Below, one piece after another: positions 28,591 to 36,521 of a stretch of DNA of 64,000 bases. The stretch is taken from NCBI RefSeq assembly GCF_014635545.1, contig NZ_BMDA01000001.1:1628739-1692738 (forward strand), written 5' to 3'. The notes beneath the pieces are model-generated. The model ran no database searches, was not told the origin of the DNA, and was given only the letters and a program-made list of their open reading frames with translations. Source of the stretch: Acinetobacter courvalinii. Its GTDB lineage: Bacteria > Pseudomonadota > Gammaproteobacteria > Pseudomonadales > Moraxellaceae. Position 1 is the first letter of the stretch, and each line of letters opens with the position of its first letter. Both the position numbers and the translations under genes were made by a program.

Positions 28591-28608
28591 TGACAATTAT
28601 TATTGTCA
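28591..28608. repeat. Inverted repeat upstream of the hydrolase gene
   Basis: TGACAAT-TATT-ATTGTCA is a perfect 7+4+7 inverted repeat about 40 bases before the hydrolase start. It could be an operator; the regulator is unknown. Confidence 0.4.
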
Positions 28609-28613
28609 AATAA

Positions 28614-28640
28614 AAAAGGATGCCTGACGACATCCTTTTT
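28614..28640 (-). terminator. Terminator of pepN
   Basis: AAAAAGGATG and CATCCTTTTT pair around a seven-base loop just downstream of the pepN stop on the minus strand. Confidence 0.8.
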
Positions 28641-28661
28641 GCAATGGAATTGAAACTTGAA

Positions 28662-31268
28662 TTAAATACTTAACAAGCTATTTAATGTCTCAGCTACATT
28701 TTTAGATTTTACTTTCGGTTGCAAGGCCTGAAGCGCTTGCTGGACTTGAGTGCGTTGTGGTTCGGCCAAGGTGTACCAGCGAGAAAGCACCTGTAGTAAA
28801 CGTGAACCCAAGATTGGATTCTTTTCATCCAGATAAGCTGCCAAGCTGATGAAATGATCAACACCAAAGCTCCAGGTATTTACTGGATTGGCTGCCAGAC
28901 CGCCGCTAACCGAACGGATACGGTTGGGTGTACCGAGATCATAGTCCACATGCTTGGTGAGATATTCAATGGTTTCAGCTGTCGCATTTGGATTAGAGGC
29001 CTGAATGGTAAACCATTGATCCAGAGACAAGGCTTCATCTTTAAAACGGTTATAAAAATCCGCTAATGCAGCTTGCGCCTGCGGTGCATCGTTCCAGACC
29101 AAAACACGTAATGCGCCTAAACGTTCAGACATGTTGCCCGTGTTCTGGTATTGCGCATAAGCCAGCTCAAATACCGCATCATCACCCTTACGCGCCAGCA
29201 TATTTAACATGATATTTTTCAGCGCACGCACCCCCATTGCCAGAGAAAACTCTTTTTGCAATTCAGGATCTAGAGCCAGATACGTGTCTTTCCAGAATGA
29301 GCCTAACTCACGTGCTAAACGATTCAACACGGCTTCGCGCTTTTCCAGCACCAGCTCAGGTTCATAGTCCTGATCGATACGGCTACCTAAATAATTTTCG
29401 CTTGGCACATCAAATAAACGTGATGCCAATAGAGGATCTTTATTGACCAGCTCAGGCAAGGTGTTTTGAATGGCCTGAATATAAATATCGGCTTTATGAT
29501 CTTCTAATAAAATCCGCTCGAGCAAGGTTTGGGTGGCTTGCCACTGGTTAAAGCCATTGGTTTCATGCTGGATCAGGAAAGCCAGATCATTATCGGAATA
29601 ATCAAAGACCAGATTCACAGGTGCAGAGAAATTACGCAATAACGATACAACAGGTTGTTCAGTCACGCCTGTAAATTCAATCGTGGCTTCATTCTGGTCA
29701 AATAAATACACGCCATCTTTGACATCATTTACAAACAGATCTGCGCTGTGCAAGGTATATTGCTCACCGCTATGGGCATTGAATAATGCCAAAGCGACAG
29801 GAATTGGCACTGCCTTCAAGTCCGGATATTTAGGATGCGCTTTTAGACTTTGTTTAAAACTGAGGCGATAAGTTTGTGCAGCTGCATCATACTCACCTTT
29901 GGCCTCTAGCTTTGGTGTACCTGGCTGGTTATACCAGGTCAGGAAGTTAGAAAGATCAACACCTGAACCTGCGCTCAATGCAGCCACCCAATCTTCAACC
30001 GTAACCGCTTGTCCGTCATGACGGCGGAAGTATTCATCGGTACCCTGACGATATTTTTCCTTACCCAGTAAGGTCGCCATCATGCGGTTGATTTCAGCAC
30101 CTTTTTCATACACCGTTGCGGTGTAAAAGTTATTAATCTCGACAAAATGATCCGGACGTGGCGGATGTGACAATGGACCTGCATCTTCAGGGAACTGATG
30201 CGATTTTAATACCGCCACATCATCAATCCGTTGTACCGCAGCAGATTGTAAATCTTCGGAGAAAGACTGATCACGGAAAACAGTTAAGCCTTCTTTTAAA
30301 CACAATTGGAACCAGTCACGACAGGTAATCCGGTTACCGGTCCAGTTATGGAAATATTCATGGGCAATTACCGACTGTACCCGCATAATCGCAGCATCGG
30401 TGGTGTATTCTTCATCGGCCAGCACGCATGAGGTATTAAAGATGTTTAAACCTTTGTTTTCCATTGCGCCCATGTTGAACTGACTCACCGCAACAATCAT
30501 GTAGTTATCAAGATCGTAAGGGCGGCCATAATGTTCTTCATCCCAGCGCATTGAATGCTTTAAAGCTTCCATCGCAATGTGACATTTAGGAATATCTTTT
30601 TCAATTGCATAGATTTCCAATGCCACATCACGACCTTCAGACGTGGTGTAACGATCTTTCAATACCGCCAGATCACCAATCACACAGGCGAATAAATAGC
30701 TGGGCTTTTTGGTTGGATCTTGCCAGATCGCAAAGTGACGGCCATTACCTGCATCACCTGTTTCCAATAAGTTCCCGTTTGCGAGCAATACTGGATATTT
30801 CTTATCGGCTTCTACCCGGGTGGTGAATTCAGCTAGCACATCTGGACGATCGGGATAGAAGGTAATTTTACGGAAACCTTCAGGTTCGTTCTGGGTCACA
30901 AACAAGTCACCCGCCTTGTATAAACCTTCAAGCTGGGTATTTGATTCTGGGTGAATCACTACCTGAGTTTGAATAATGACCTCATCTGGTGCATCGGTGA
31001 TCACCAATTGTTCACTGTCCAGATGATACTGATCCGCATTAAGCACCTGACCATTTAACTGGATCGATTTTAATTCTAGATCACGCCCCAGCAGGACTAA
31101 ATCACCTGCAGTCTGGCGCTTCATCACCAATGTCGAGTCTACAAGGGTATGCTCATCAAAAACCTGAATATCCAGGTTGATCGATTCAACTAAAAAAGCT
31201 GGCTTTTGATAATCTTTTAAATAAATGGTTTGGTCTGTTTGTACAGGAGGCTGTGCCGCAATATTCAT
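28662..31268 (-). CDS. pepN: Aminopeptidase N
   Basis: PepN is a broad-specificity zinc aminopeptidase (M1 family, gluzincin) in cytoplasmic protein turnover. The 868-residue protein has the exopeptidase motif GAMENKGLNIF (about 265), the zinc site HEYFHNWTGNR (HEXXH, about 305) with the third ligand Glu 18 residues on (CLKEGLTVFRDQSFS), and the helical C-terminal half of the bacterial PepN type. Length matches E. coli PepN (870). It is monocistronic with its own terminator. Confidence 0.97.
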   Translation of the reverse strand: MNIAAQPPVQTDQTIYLKDYQKPAFLVESINLDIQVFDEHTLVDSTLVMKRQTAGDLVLLGRDLELKSIQLNGQVLNADQYHLDSEQLVITDAPDEVIIQTQVVIHPESNTQLEGLYKAGDLFVTQNEPEGFRKITFYPDRPDVLAEFTTRVEADKKYPVLLANGNLLETGDAGNGRHFAIWQDPTKKPSYLFACVIGDLAVLKDRYTTSEGRDVALEIYAIEKDIPKCHIAMEALKHSMRWDEEHYGRPYDLDNYMIVAVSQFNMGAMENKGLNIFNTSCVLADEEYTTDAAIMRVQSVIAHEYFHNWTGNRITCRDWFQLCLKEGLTVFRDQSFSEDLQSAAVQRIDDVAVLKSHQFPEDAGPLSHPPRPDHFVEINNFYTATVYEKGAEINRMMATLLGKEKYRQGTDEYFRRHDGQAVTVEDWVAALSAGSGVDLSNFLTWYNQPGTPKLEAKGEYDAAAQTYRLSFKQSLKAHPKYPDLKAVPIPVALALFNAHSGEQYTLHSADLFVNDVKDGVYLFDQNEATIEFTGVTEQPVVSLLRNFSAPVNLVFDYSDNDLAFLIQHETNGFNQWQATQTLLERILLEDHKADIYIQAIQNTLPELVNKDPLLASRLFDVPSENYLGSRIDQDYEPELVLEKREAVLNRLARELGSFWKDTYLALDPELQKEFSLAMGVRALKNIMLNMLARKGDDAVFELAYAQYQNTGNMSERLGALRVLVWNDAPQAQAALADFYNRFKDEALSLDQWFTIQASNPNATAETIEYLTKHVDYDLGTPNRIRSVSGGLAANPVNTWSFGVDHFISLAAYLDEKNPILGSRLLQVLSRWYTLAEPQRTQVQQALQALQPKVKSKNVAETLNSLLSI

Positions 31269-31601
31269 CAGTATTCCTTATCTTTCATCATGTCGTTTAG
31301 ATGGTCTTGTTGGCAAGACTTCTTGATCAATCGATCATACGCCAACTTGAACAACCTGTCTTTAGACGCATACATTGGTTTTAACAGTTTTATTGGGCTT
31401 GATCTCGCGCTTTTCAAATTGAATGCGGATAGAACCTAGACGTTTAGACAGAATTACAACACAGTTTTCCATTCTTAAATAAAAACTACAGAACCGGTTG
31501 CGTTATATCGCCTAACTTACATTTTTTGATTGGGTTTTACATTTTGTGCATGGTTATTGCTTAATCAATTATGCCAATCTAGGTCAATAAAATAACAGAG
31601 G
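31269..31601. other. Intergenic region upstream of pepN
   Basis: This space of about 330 bases contains a short hairpin (GTCTTG-TTGG-CAAGAC, 31304-31319), possibly in the pepN leader, and a 36-residue candidate ORF on the minus strand, listed separately. No RNA gene was recognised. Confidence 0.5.
31362..31472 (-). CDS. Candidate small basic protein of 36 residues
   Basis: ATG at 31472 with TTTAAGA just before it. The frame encodes MENCVVILSKRLGSIRIQ, continues FEKREIKPNKTVKTNVCV and then a TAA. Composition is balanced, with an N-terminal hydrophobic strand and a basic tail. It lies about 90 bases upstream of pepN on the same strand and may share its transcript. There is no family match that I recognise. 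Confidence 0.4.
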   Translation of the reverse strand: MENCVVILSKRLGSIRIQFEKREIKPNKTVKTNVCV

Positions 31602-31610
31602 GTGATGACG

Positions 31611-31868
31611 ATGGAAGTAAAAGCACATCTTTACCGTTTAGAAAATATCAAGGCAATCCATGATCTCGCAAAAGCAGGTGTGGATCATCATGTCATTTCC
31701 GTTTTTTTAACTGCAGAAGGAATTGAGCTGAGCACACTAGAAGTCACCAATATTGTGAATACCTATGATGCGCTTGGCAAAGAAAAGCTGCCAAGTAAAA
31801 AAGTACAGGCATTGATTGCCGCTAAAAAAATTGGACAGGAGGACGAAAACTTACCATGCCCTGTTTAG
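31611..31868 (+). CDS. Small conserved-looking protein of unknown function
   Basis: The 85-residue protein starts at MEVKAHLYRLENIKAIHDL, chosen because AGAGG lies eight bases upstream; an ATG at 31605 and a GTG at 31602 are too close to that site. It is soluble and helical, with a helix-turn-helix-like middle (AIHDLAKAGVDHHVISVFLTAEGI followed by TLEVTNIVNTYDAL). A regulator or phage-Mor-like fold is conceivable but unsupported. A strong terminator follows. Confidence 0.7.
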   Translation: MEVKAHLYRLENIKAIHDLAKAGVDHHVISVFLTAEGIELSTLEVTNIVNTYDALGKEKLPSKKVQALIAAKKIGQEDENLPCPV

Positions 31869-31885
31869 CCATTCACTTTAACCAT

Positions 31886-31918
31886 AAAAAAACCTCGAAA
31901 TCGATTCGAGGTTTTTTT
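31886..31918. terminator. Bidirectional terminator
   Basis: AACCTCGAA and TTCGAGGTT sit within A- and T-runs. The hairpin separates the small + strand gene from the convergent DUF2147 gene. Confidence 0.88.
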
Positions 31919-31925
31919 ATTACAT

Positions 31926-32399
31926 TTAAGGCGTGGCGCTATCAGTACGCAGCCAGACCACCGTACGTCCCAGTGCGGAAACGCCCATATAACCCCGCAT
32001 ACGTAAACGCTTTCCTTCACCCGTGACCACACCTTTACCTTTATAGACACGACCCGATGTTGGCTCTAATACACGCCCATCTATATAAGAATCTGGTTTA
32101 TTTGGATCTTCTCTAAAACCCGACAAAATTTCCAATCCTAGAATCGGTTTATTGGTATTCGGTGCCGCACATTTGGTACAGTTTGTTAATGCAATTCCAT
32201 GCGAATTTGGATAACGATAAATAATCTTTCCATGATAACGACCGTCATTGCCTTTACGGATTTCGACAATAGAAAGTTGCTCACCGGTTCGTTCTTCGAT
32301 ACTTTTCCAATAACCTTCAATTGAAGCTGAAAATGATGCTGCGCTCGCGCAAGCAAATGTGAGTCCCATGATTCCTTTCATGAGCATACGATTTAGCAT
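31926..32399 (-). CDS. DUF2147-family secreted protein, copy A
   Basis: The product is about 157 residues from MLNRMLMKG, preceded by GGGGTG; a GTG two codons earlier (32405) is possible. It has a signal peptide (LTFACASAASFSA) and the DUF2147 lipocalin-like domain: EGYWKSIEERTGEQLSIVEIRKG at the start, a C-x2-C pair in LTNCTKCAAPN, YIDGRVLEP, and RMRGYMGVSALGRTVVWLR at the end. The periplasmic function is unknown. It is a tandem paralog of the next gene. Confidence 0.87.
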   Translation of the reverse strand: MLNRMLMKGIMGLTFACASAASFSASIEGYWKSIEERTGEQLSIVEIRKGNDGRYHGKIIYRYPNSHGIALTNCTKCAAPNTNKPILGLEILSGFREDPNKPDSYIDGRVLEPTSGRVYKGKGVVTGEGKRLRMRGYMGVSALGRTVVWLRTDSATP

Positions 32400-32610
32400 A
32401 TTCACCCCGTCTAAAAAACAACCTATCCAAAGAGATAGGTTTAAAGCACGAAAATTATCACAATTTTCATAAAGTTACACTGTACGCCAGAGTTCATTTG
32501 TATAAGAAATAACGGATTTTATGCATTAATTTCATAAGAGAATGAGTACTCTTTAGGCAAATAAAAAAGCCCAAAGCAGTCGTTTAGGCTTTCTTAAAAA
32601 TCAGGCTCGG

Positions 32611-33084
32611 TTATGGATTTGCACTATCGGTACGCAGCCAGACTTGTGTTCGTCCCAATGCAGAAACCCCCATATACCCACGCATACGTAAACGCTTACC
32701 ATCAGCACTGAGTTGGGCTTTGCCTTTATAAACATTGCCGCTTTTCGGTTCTAATACCCGTCCATCGATATATTGATTCGGGTTTTTCGGATCTTCTTTC
32801 AATCCCCAAGCAATTTGCAGCCCTAAAATAGGTTTGTTTTTGAATGGTTCAGGACATTTCACACAATGGGTCAAGACCGTACCGCCAGGCACTGGATAGC
32901 GGTATACAATTGTGCCAGTATAGGTATTATCTGATTTTTTCTTGATTTCAACGATTGAAAGTTGCTCACCCGTGCGGTCATCAATACTTTTCCAGAAGCC
33001 TTCTGGTGTTGCGGCAAAGCTCATGCTGGCGAATACCGCCAAGCAACTCCCCATGATTCCTTTCATGAGTGCATTTTTTTGCAT
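32611..33084 (-). CDS. DUF2147-family secreted protein, copy B
   Basis: The product is about 157 residues from MQKNALMKGIMGS, with CGGAG seven bases upstream; the in-frame ATG at 33114 is not conserved with copy A. It has a signal peptide ending SMSFA. The same domain as copy A is present with very high similarity: EGFWKSIDDRTGEQLSIVEIKKK, LTHCVKCPEP, YIDGRVLEPKSGNVYKGKA, and an almost identical C-terminus. The pair is a tandem duplication, with a gap of about 210 bases suggesting separate promoters. Confidence 0.87.
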   Translation of the reverse strand: MQKNALMKGIMGSCLAVFASMSFAATPEGFWKSIDDRTGEQLSIVEIKKKSDNTYTGTIVYRYPVPGGTVLTHCVKCPEPFKNKPILGLQIAWGLKEDPKNPNQYIDGRVLEPKSGNVYKGKAQLSADGKRLRMRGYMGVSALGRTQVWLRTDSANP

Positions 33085-33220
33085 AATAATCTCCGTAATG
33101 CAAAATAGATCCATCTATAACTTCATTTTTATGCCATCGTTTACAAACAGTCAACACAACGCATGATTATTTAATCCATTAAAATAAAAGAAAATTTTAA
33201 TCAATTCACACATTATTGAA

Positions 33221-33355
33221 TTAGTGATGCCAGATTGGCACAGCATGTAAGATTTCACCCCATCGTTTTGAACGCCACAAAGGTATAAGGTATTTAACTT
33301 TGGCTTTATACATCTGGTTGAATTCAGTCATTACGACACTATCCAGCAACGTCAT
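33221..33355 (-). CDS. Candidate small basic protein of 44 residues
   Basis: ATG at 33355 (or 33331 for 36 residues). It encodes MTLLDSVVMTEFNQMYK, continues AKVKYLIPLWRSKRWGEIL and ends HAVPIWHH before TAA. It is strongly basic and tryptophan-rich, and looks coding. It occupies the otherwise empty stretch between the DUF2147 gene and the zinc-ribbon gene. The ribosome site is weak. It could be a small protein or a remnant. Confidence 0.4.
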   Translation of the reverse strand: MTLLDSVVMTEFNQMYKAKVKYLIPLWRSKRWGEILHAVPIWHH

Positions 33356-33455
33356 GCTGATGTGAATAACAGAGCTTAACTGTCTATAAACTTTGCATCA
33401 CTCTGCCTACAGAGTATGTATAATTCCCTTTTAAATGGTCATAGGTTTAACATCA

Positions 33456-34616
33456 ATGGATTTACAGATTCTACAAAAACAGTTAGATGAAAGTAGCCAT
33501 TGCCCTCTGTGCCAAGCCTCAATGAACTGGGTCGAAGCTGAACAATATGCACAAGAATTTCAGTTTCATGAATGTAGTCATTGCCAGCATCGGGTGTTTA
33601 AAAGCGATAGTAAACTCAATTGTCATTGTGCCCAATGTACTGCTAGCCGTAAGAAACAGACCCAACAAACCATTTTACAAGAACAACGTAAATATAAAGT
33701 CAAAGATGAAGTGGTCTATGGTCTTAATCAGCTCAGTTTTTTGCATAAACTATTTTTGCTGAGTGTGCTCGATGGTTACGCGCGTGAAGACGTACAGCAT
33801 GATGAACTGATTCATTGGCAAAACATTAAATATCATGACTTTACTCCCAATTATCTGTTTCAGCACCAGCTTGTCCAGGAACTGCTGAAATCCGGGATCT
33901 TGAAATCGCAAGATAGCCATATCGAAACTGAACATTTTTATCTGAATATCCGGCTGGATGGCTACGCGGACCCAAGCCTGTTCAGCATTGCTCAACAATT
34001 ACGTCAATGGTTTTATGAAAACCTGAGTTTGGGTATTCCCTTTAAAAGTACAGATGAAGTCAAAGATGTGCTGTACTTGGTACTCTACCAAGAGATTGTA
34101 CAATTCATGCAGTTCTCTTGCCGCACCTGGGGTATTCAAATTGCGGGGAACCGCCCTTTTCAGGCATTCTGTTATCGCTTGATGGAAGGACTTGCAGTCG
34201 GGCAGATTTTCTATCTGATCCAGACAGCACTGGAATATCTGCACAAACAGAAAGCCTTACAGCCGAGAAATGACAAGTTTATCAATACCAACTTGCTGAA
34301 AAAGACGCTGGAACAATATCGTGAACGTGCTTTGTCTGAACGTTGGGAAACCACCACCTTGCCACGCCCTTACACCATTCCATTCAGTAAAATGAGTGAA
34401 ATATTATTGTTTAAATTTCTGGGTTATGACGAAAGTATTTTTATCCAGCCAGTCTGGAAATCTTGGCGAAAAATCGAGCCCCGTTTAAATTTTTATTCGG
34501 TTAAACGTTGCATGTATTGTGGTTCCAATGATCTGATCGTAGATTATGATGCACAGGATTATGTCTCATTGATCTGCCGTAAATGTAAGCATCAAGATCA
34601 CTATTTCACCCATTAA
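33456..34616 (+). CDS. Zinc-ribbon protein of unknown function
   Basis: The product is about 386 residues from MDLQILQKQL; an upstream ATG (33435) is possible. The N-terminus has three cysteine pairs, CPLC, CSHC and CHCAQC, with one His-rich spacing, forming one or two zinc ribbons (about 17-70). The C-terminus has a second ribbon of two pairs, CMYC and CRKC (about 355-380). The 280 residues between are helical with no motif I recognise. Two zinc ribbons flanking a helical core suggest nucleic-acid or protein binding. It ends 33 bases before thiM. Confidence 0.75.
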   Translation: MDLQILQKQLDESSHCPLCQASMNWVEAEQYAQEFQFHECSHCQHRVFKSDSKLNCHCAQCTASRKKQTQQTILQEQRKYKVKDEVVYGLNQLSFLHKLFLLSVLDGYAREDVQHDELIHWQNIKYHDFTPNYLFQHQLVQELLKSGILKSQDSHIETEHFYLNIRLDGYADPSLFSIAQQLRQWFYENLSLGIPFKSTDEVKDVLYLVLYQEIVQFMQFSCRTWGIQIAGNRPFQAFCYRLMEGLAVGQIFYLIQTALEYLHKQKALQPRNDKFINTNLLKKTLEQYRERALSERWETTTLPRPYTIPFSKMSEILLFKFLGYDESIFIQPVWKSWRKIEPRLNFYSVKRCMYCGSNDLIVDYDAQDYVSLICRKCKHQDHYFTH

Positions 34617-34649
34617 CGCCCTGCTTAAAGCTGCTATAAAGGATATGTC

Positions 34650-35465
34650 ATGTCACAAAAACAACAACTGATTGATCAAGTCATTGAAGCCTGGCGTGCC
34701 TTACAACAACAGGCTCCTTTAGTGCAATGCATGACCAACAGCGTTGCCAATAATTATGTTGCCAATATTTTGCTGGCTGCAGGTGCTTCGCCTGCCATGA
34801 TTGATAATCCTTTTGAGGCTGAAGATTTCACCAGAATCAGTGCAGCACTCAGTCTAAACGTCGGTACACCCACCACTGAGCAAACCCAAGCCATGTTAAT
34901 TTCGGCGAAAACGGCACAGCAGCATCAGGTGCCTTGGGTACTTGATCCGGTAGGTTATGGCGCAGTTTTGAAATGGCGTAGCGAAACCGTTGATCAGCTT
35001 CTGCAATTCCACCCCAGTATTATTCGTGGCAATGCTTCTGAAATCAGTACATTAGCAGGCAACCAGATTCAGTCTAAAGGTGTAGACAGTACCTTAAACA
35101 GTCAGGATGTATATGCCCAGGCAAAAAGCTTATTGCAACACACCGAGTGTGTGGCGATCTCTGGCGAGTCTGATTTCATCATATCCAAGCAGCTCGATGC
35201 GGTTATTCAGGTCAATGGTGGTTGTCATTTACAGCCTAAAATTACCGCCACTGGCTGTGCCTTGGGTGCTTTAACCGCGGCCTATCATGCAGTTGCTCCA
35301 GCTACGATTGCAGCACTGGCTGCACATATTCATTTTGCCATTGCTGGAAAACTGGCCTTTGAGCATGCGCAGACTGTCGGTAGTTTTAATATCGCATTTT
35401 TGGATTATGTTCATATGCTTGATGATAATTTAATTCAGCAGTATGTTGATATTGAGGTTGTTTGA
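34650..35465 (+). CDS. thiM: Hydroxyethylthiazole kinase
   Basis: ThiM phosphorylates 4-methyl-5-hydroxyethylthiazole in thiamine salvage. The 271-residue protein has the ribokinase-like ThiM motifs PLVQCMTNSVANNYVANILLA, GASPAMIDNPFEAEDF, WVLDPVGYGAV, IRGNASEISTLAG, and the catalytic GCHLQPKITATGCALGAL (Cys in place of the usual Gly-rich TGTG loop, as in other ThiM). No thi genes adjoin it, and I see no TPP riboswitch in the 33-base gap upstream. It has its own terminator. Confidence 0.94.
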   Translation: MSQKQQLIDQVIEAWRALQQQAPLVQCMTNSVANNYVANILLAAGASPAMIDNPFEAEDFTRISAALSLNVGTPTTEQTQAMLISAKTAQQHQVPWVLDPVGYGAVLKWRSETVDQLLQFHPSIIRGNASEISTLAGNQIQSKGVDSTLNSQDVYAQAKSLLQHTECVAISGESDFIISKQLDAVIQVNGGCHLQPKITATGCALGALTAAYHAVAPATIAALAAHIHFAIAGKLAFEHAQTVGSFNIAFLDYVHMLDDNLIQQYVDIEVV

Positions 35466-35484
35466 CGCAACATATGGACGAGAT

Positions 35485-35512
35485 AAAACGCACTGATGAG
35501 TGCGTTTTTTTA
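35485..35512 (+). terminator. Terminator of thiM
   Basis: AAAACGCACT and AGTGCGTTTT pair around a GATG loop, followed by more T residues. Confidence 0.87.
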
Positions 35513-35521
35513 TGGGATAGA

Positions 35522-35605
35522 TTATTTTTCAATATCCAAGTACCCTAAGGCTTCCCCATCTGCTTTAGTATGCGATGGTAATATATCACCTTGATTAAAA
35601 TAAGT
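35522..35605 (-). pseudogene. Decayed C-terminal fragment of an immunity paralog
   Basis: On the minus strand a 27-codon frame between stops reads TYFNQGDILPSHTKADGEA and then LGYLDIEK. It aligns with the last residues of the full-length putative immunity protein at 37414-38412 (LYFTQGAILPVLPEADWGEV and then YWYWDGDE), sharing YF.QG.ILP, AD, GE and Y.D, about 13 of 28 positions. There is no start codon. I read it as a scrap of a third copy, or of the lost C-terminus of the truncated copy. Confidence 0.5.
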
Positions 35606-35689
35606 TCAGCTATTAAGTCATACAAAGATAAGAAACAATCTATTTAAATCACAGGAAAGTTTTGCCAAGAACACGTCATTTTCTTAAAA

Positions 35690-36316
35690 CTATTTCTTAT
35701 TCTTTTCCTCTTCCAATTCTTCTGGCGTACAGTAACTTGGAACAATTTTCATAGTTTTTACATCAAAATATTCGCCACAAATTTCCCTGCCATTTTCATC
35801 AGTTCTACGTCCTAATTCCTTTTTTTGTTCCTCAGTCATCGAATCTAAGTAATTATAAAAAAACATATGATCAATTACTTCCGGATCATTAAAGCTGGTA
35901 CTTAACTCAATTCCAAATTCCTCACCTTTTTGATTTTCATTACACACCGACGTAAGATTGTAGCTCACCCGTGTTTTTGAATGAAATTTACTTCTAATTT
36001 CATCATGCATTGGATAAGCACCAACAAGTACACCATCTACATCAATCGCATCTTTAAAGATACTTCTCACTTGCTCTGTATCAGGTTTCTTTAGCTCTTC
36101 TTCTATTTCTGCATCTGTTTCTTTCTTTATATTATGCTCTGGTCGTTCTAAACGGAAACGCAAACTATCGATTTGCTTGTCATTCTTTCTCTCAACCAAG
36201 CGAACACCTATATCATCATAGATATATAAATTGGTTAAGTTAGCTCCATCCGTGCTGTCCACCTTTCTATAATTTTTTCCTAATGCCTTGAGCCAAAGCT
36301 CAACACCAGAGTTCAT
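35690..36316 (-). CDS. Second part of a nonsense-split lipoprotein gene (DUF7738-like)
   Basis: The 208-residue product begins at an ATG that immediately follows, in frame, the TAG ending the upstream lipoprotein fragment. Its N-terminus (MNSGVELWLKALGKNYRKVD, then LYIYDDIGVRLVERK) looks like the interior of a domain such as DUF7738, where a short strand precedes a helix ending W.K.LGK. The C-terminus is acidic (EELEEEKNKK). As it stands it has no signal peptide. It could be made by reinitiation at the ATG after the TAG. It lies downstream of the T6SS immunity genes. The role is unknown. Confidence 0.6.
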   Translation of the reverse strand: MNSGVELWLKALGKNYRKVDSTDGANLTNLYIYDDIGVRLVERKNDKQIDSLRFRLERPEHNIKKETDAEIEEELKKPDTEQVRSIFKDAIDVDGVLVGAYPMHDEIRSKFHSKTRVSYNLTSVCNENQKGEEFGIELSTSFNDPEVIDHMFFYNYLDSMTEEQKKELGRRTDENGREICGEYFDVKTMKIVPSYCTPEELEEEKNKK

Positions 36317-36502
36317 CTAGAGATCTGTACCATTATAATTAATTGCACAACCATGCACCTTAAACCGATATTGTGGATTTAATTTTTTTACAAATCCTTC
36401 AGTATCAGAATCTGTCTGGGCAGTTGGCTGACCATTGCTGCAACTCATACATAAAATAATAGGTAAAAAGCCTAATAGAATCTTTTTAGCGTAATCTGTC
36501 AT
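36317..36502 (-). pseudogene. First part of a nonsense-split lipoprotein gene
   Basis: From ATG 36502 this encodes a 61-residue stub: a lipoprotein signal MTDYAKKILLGFLPIILCMS with a lipobox-like cysteine (CMSCSN), a short linker, then FKVHGCAINYNGTDL, and then TAG at 36319-36317. The frame continues straight into the 208-residue ORF without a shift. The domain strand KVHGCAINYNG and the helix GVELWLKALGK belong together, so one base change has probably cut a single lipoprotein of about 270 residues. Confidence 0.65.
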
Positions 36503-36521
36503 TTTATACCAGTAATGAAGT

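Noticed and set aside
31230-31439. 69-residue + strand ORF overlapping the pepN start
   Set aside because: Overlaps pepN and the opposing small ORF, with composition not protein-like; the minus-strand 36-residue frame is more convincing.
33220-33270. Sigma-54 promoter suggested by TTGGCACAGC
   Set aside because: The -24 part fits but there is no GC at the -12 spacing.
34616-34650. TPP riboswitch before thiM
   Set aside because: The gap is only 33 bases, too short, and no THI-box sequence is present in the upstream coding end.
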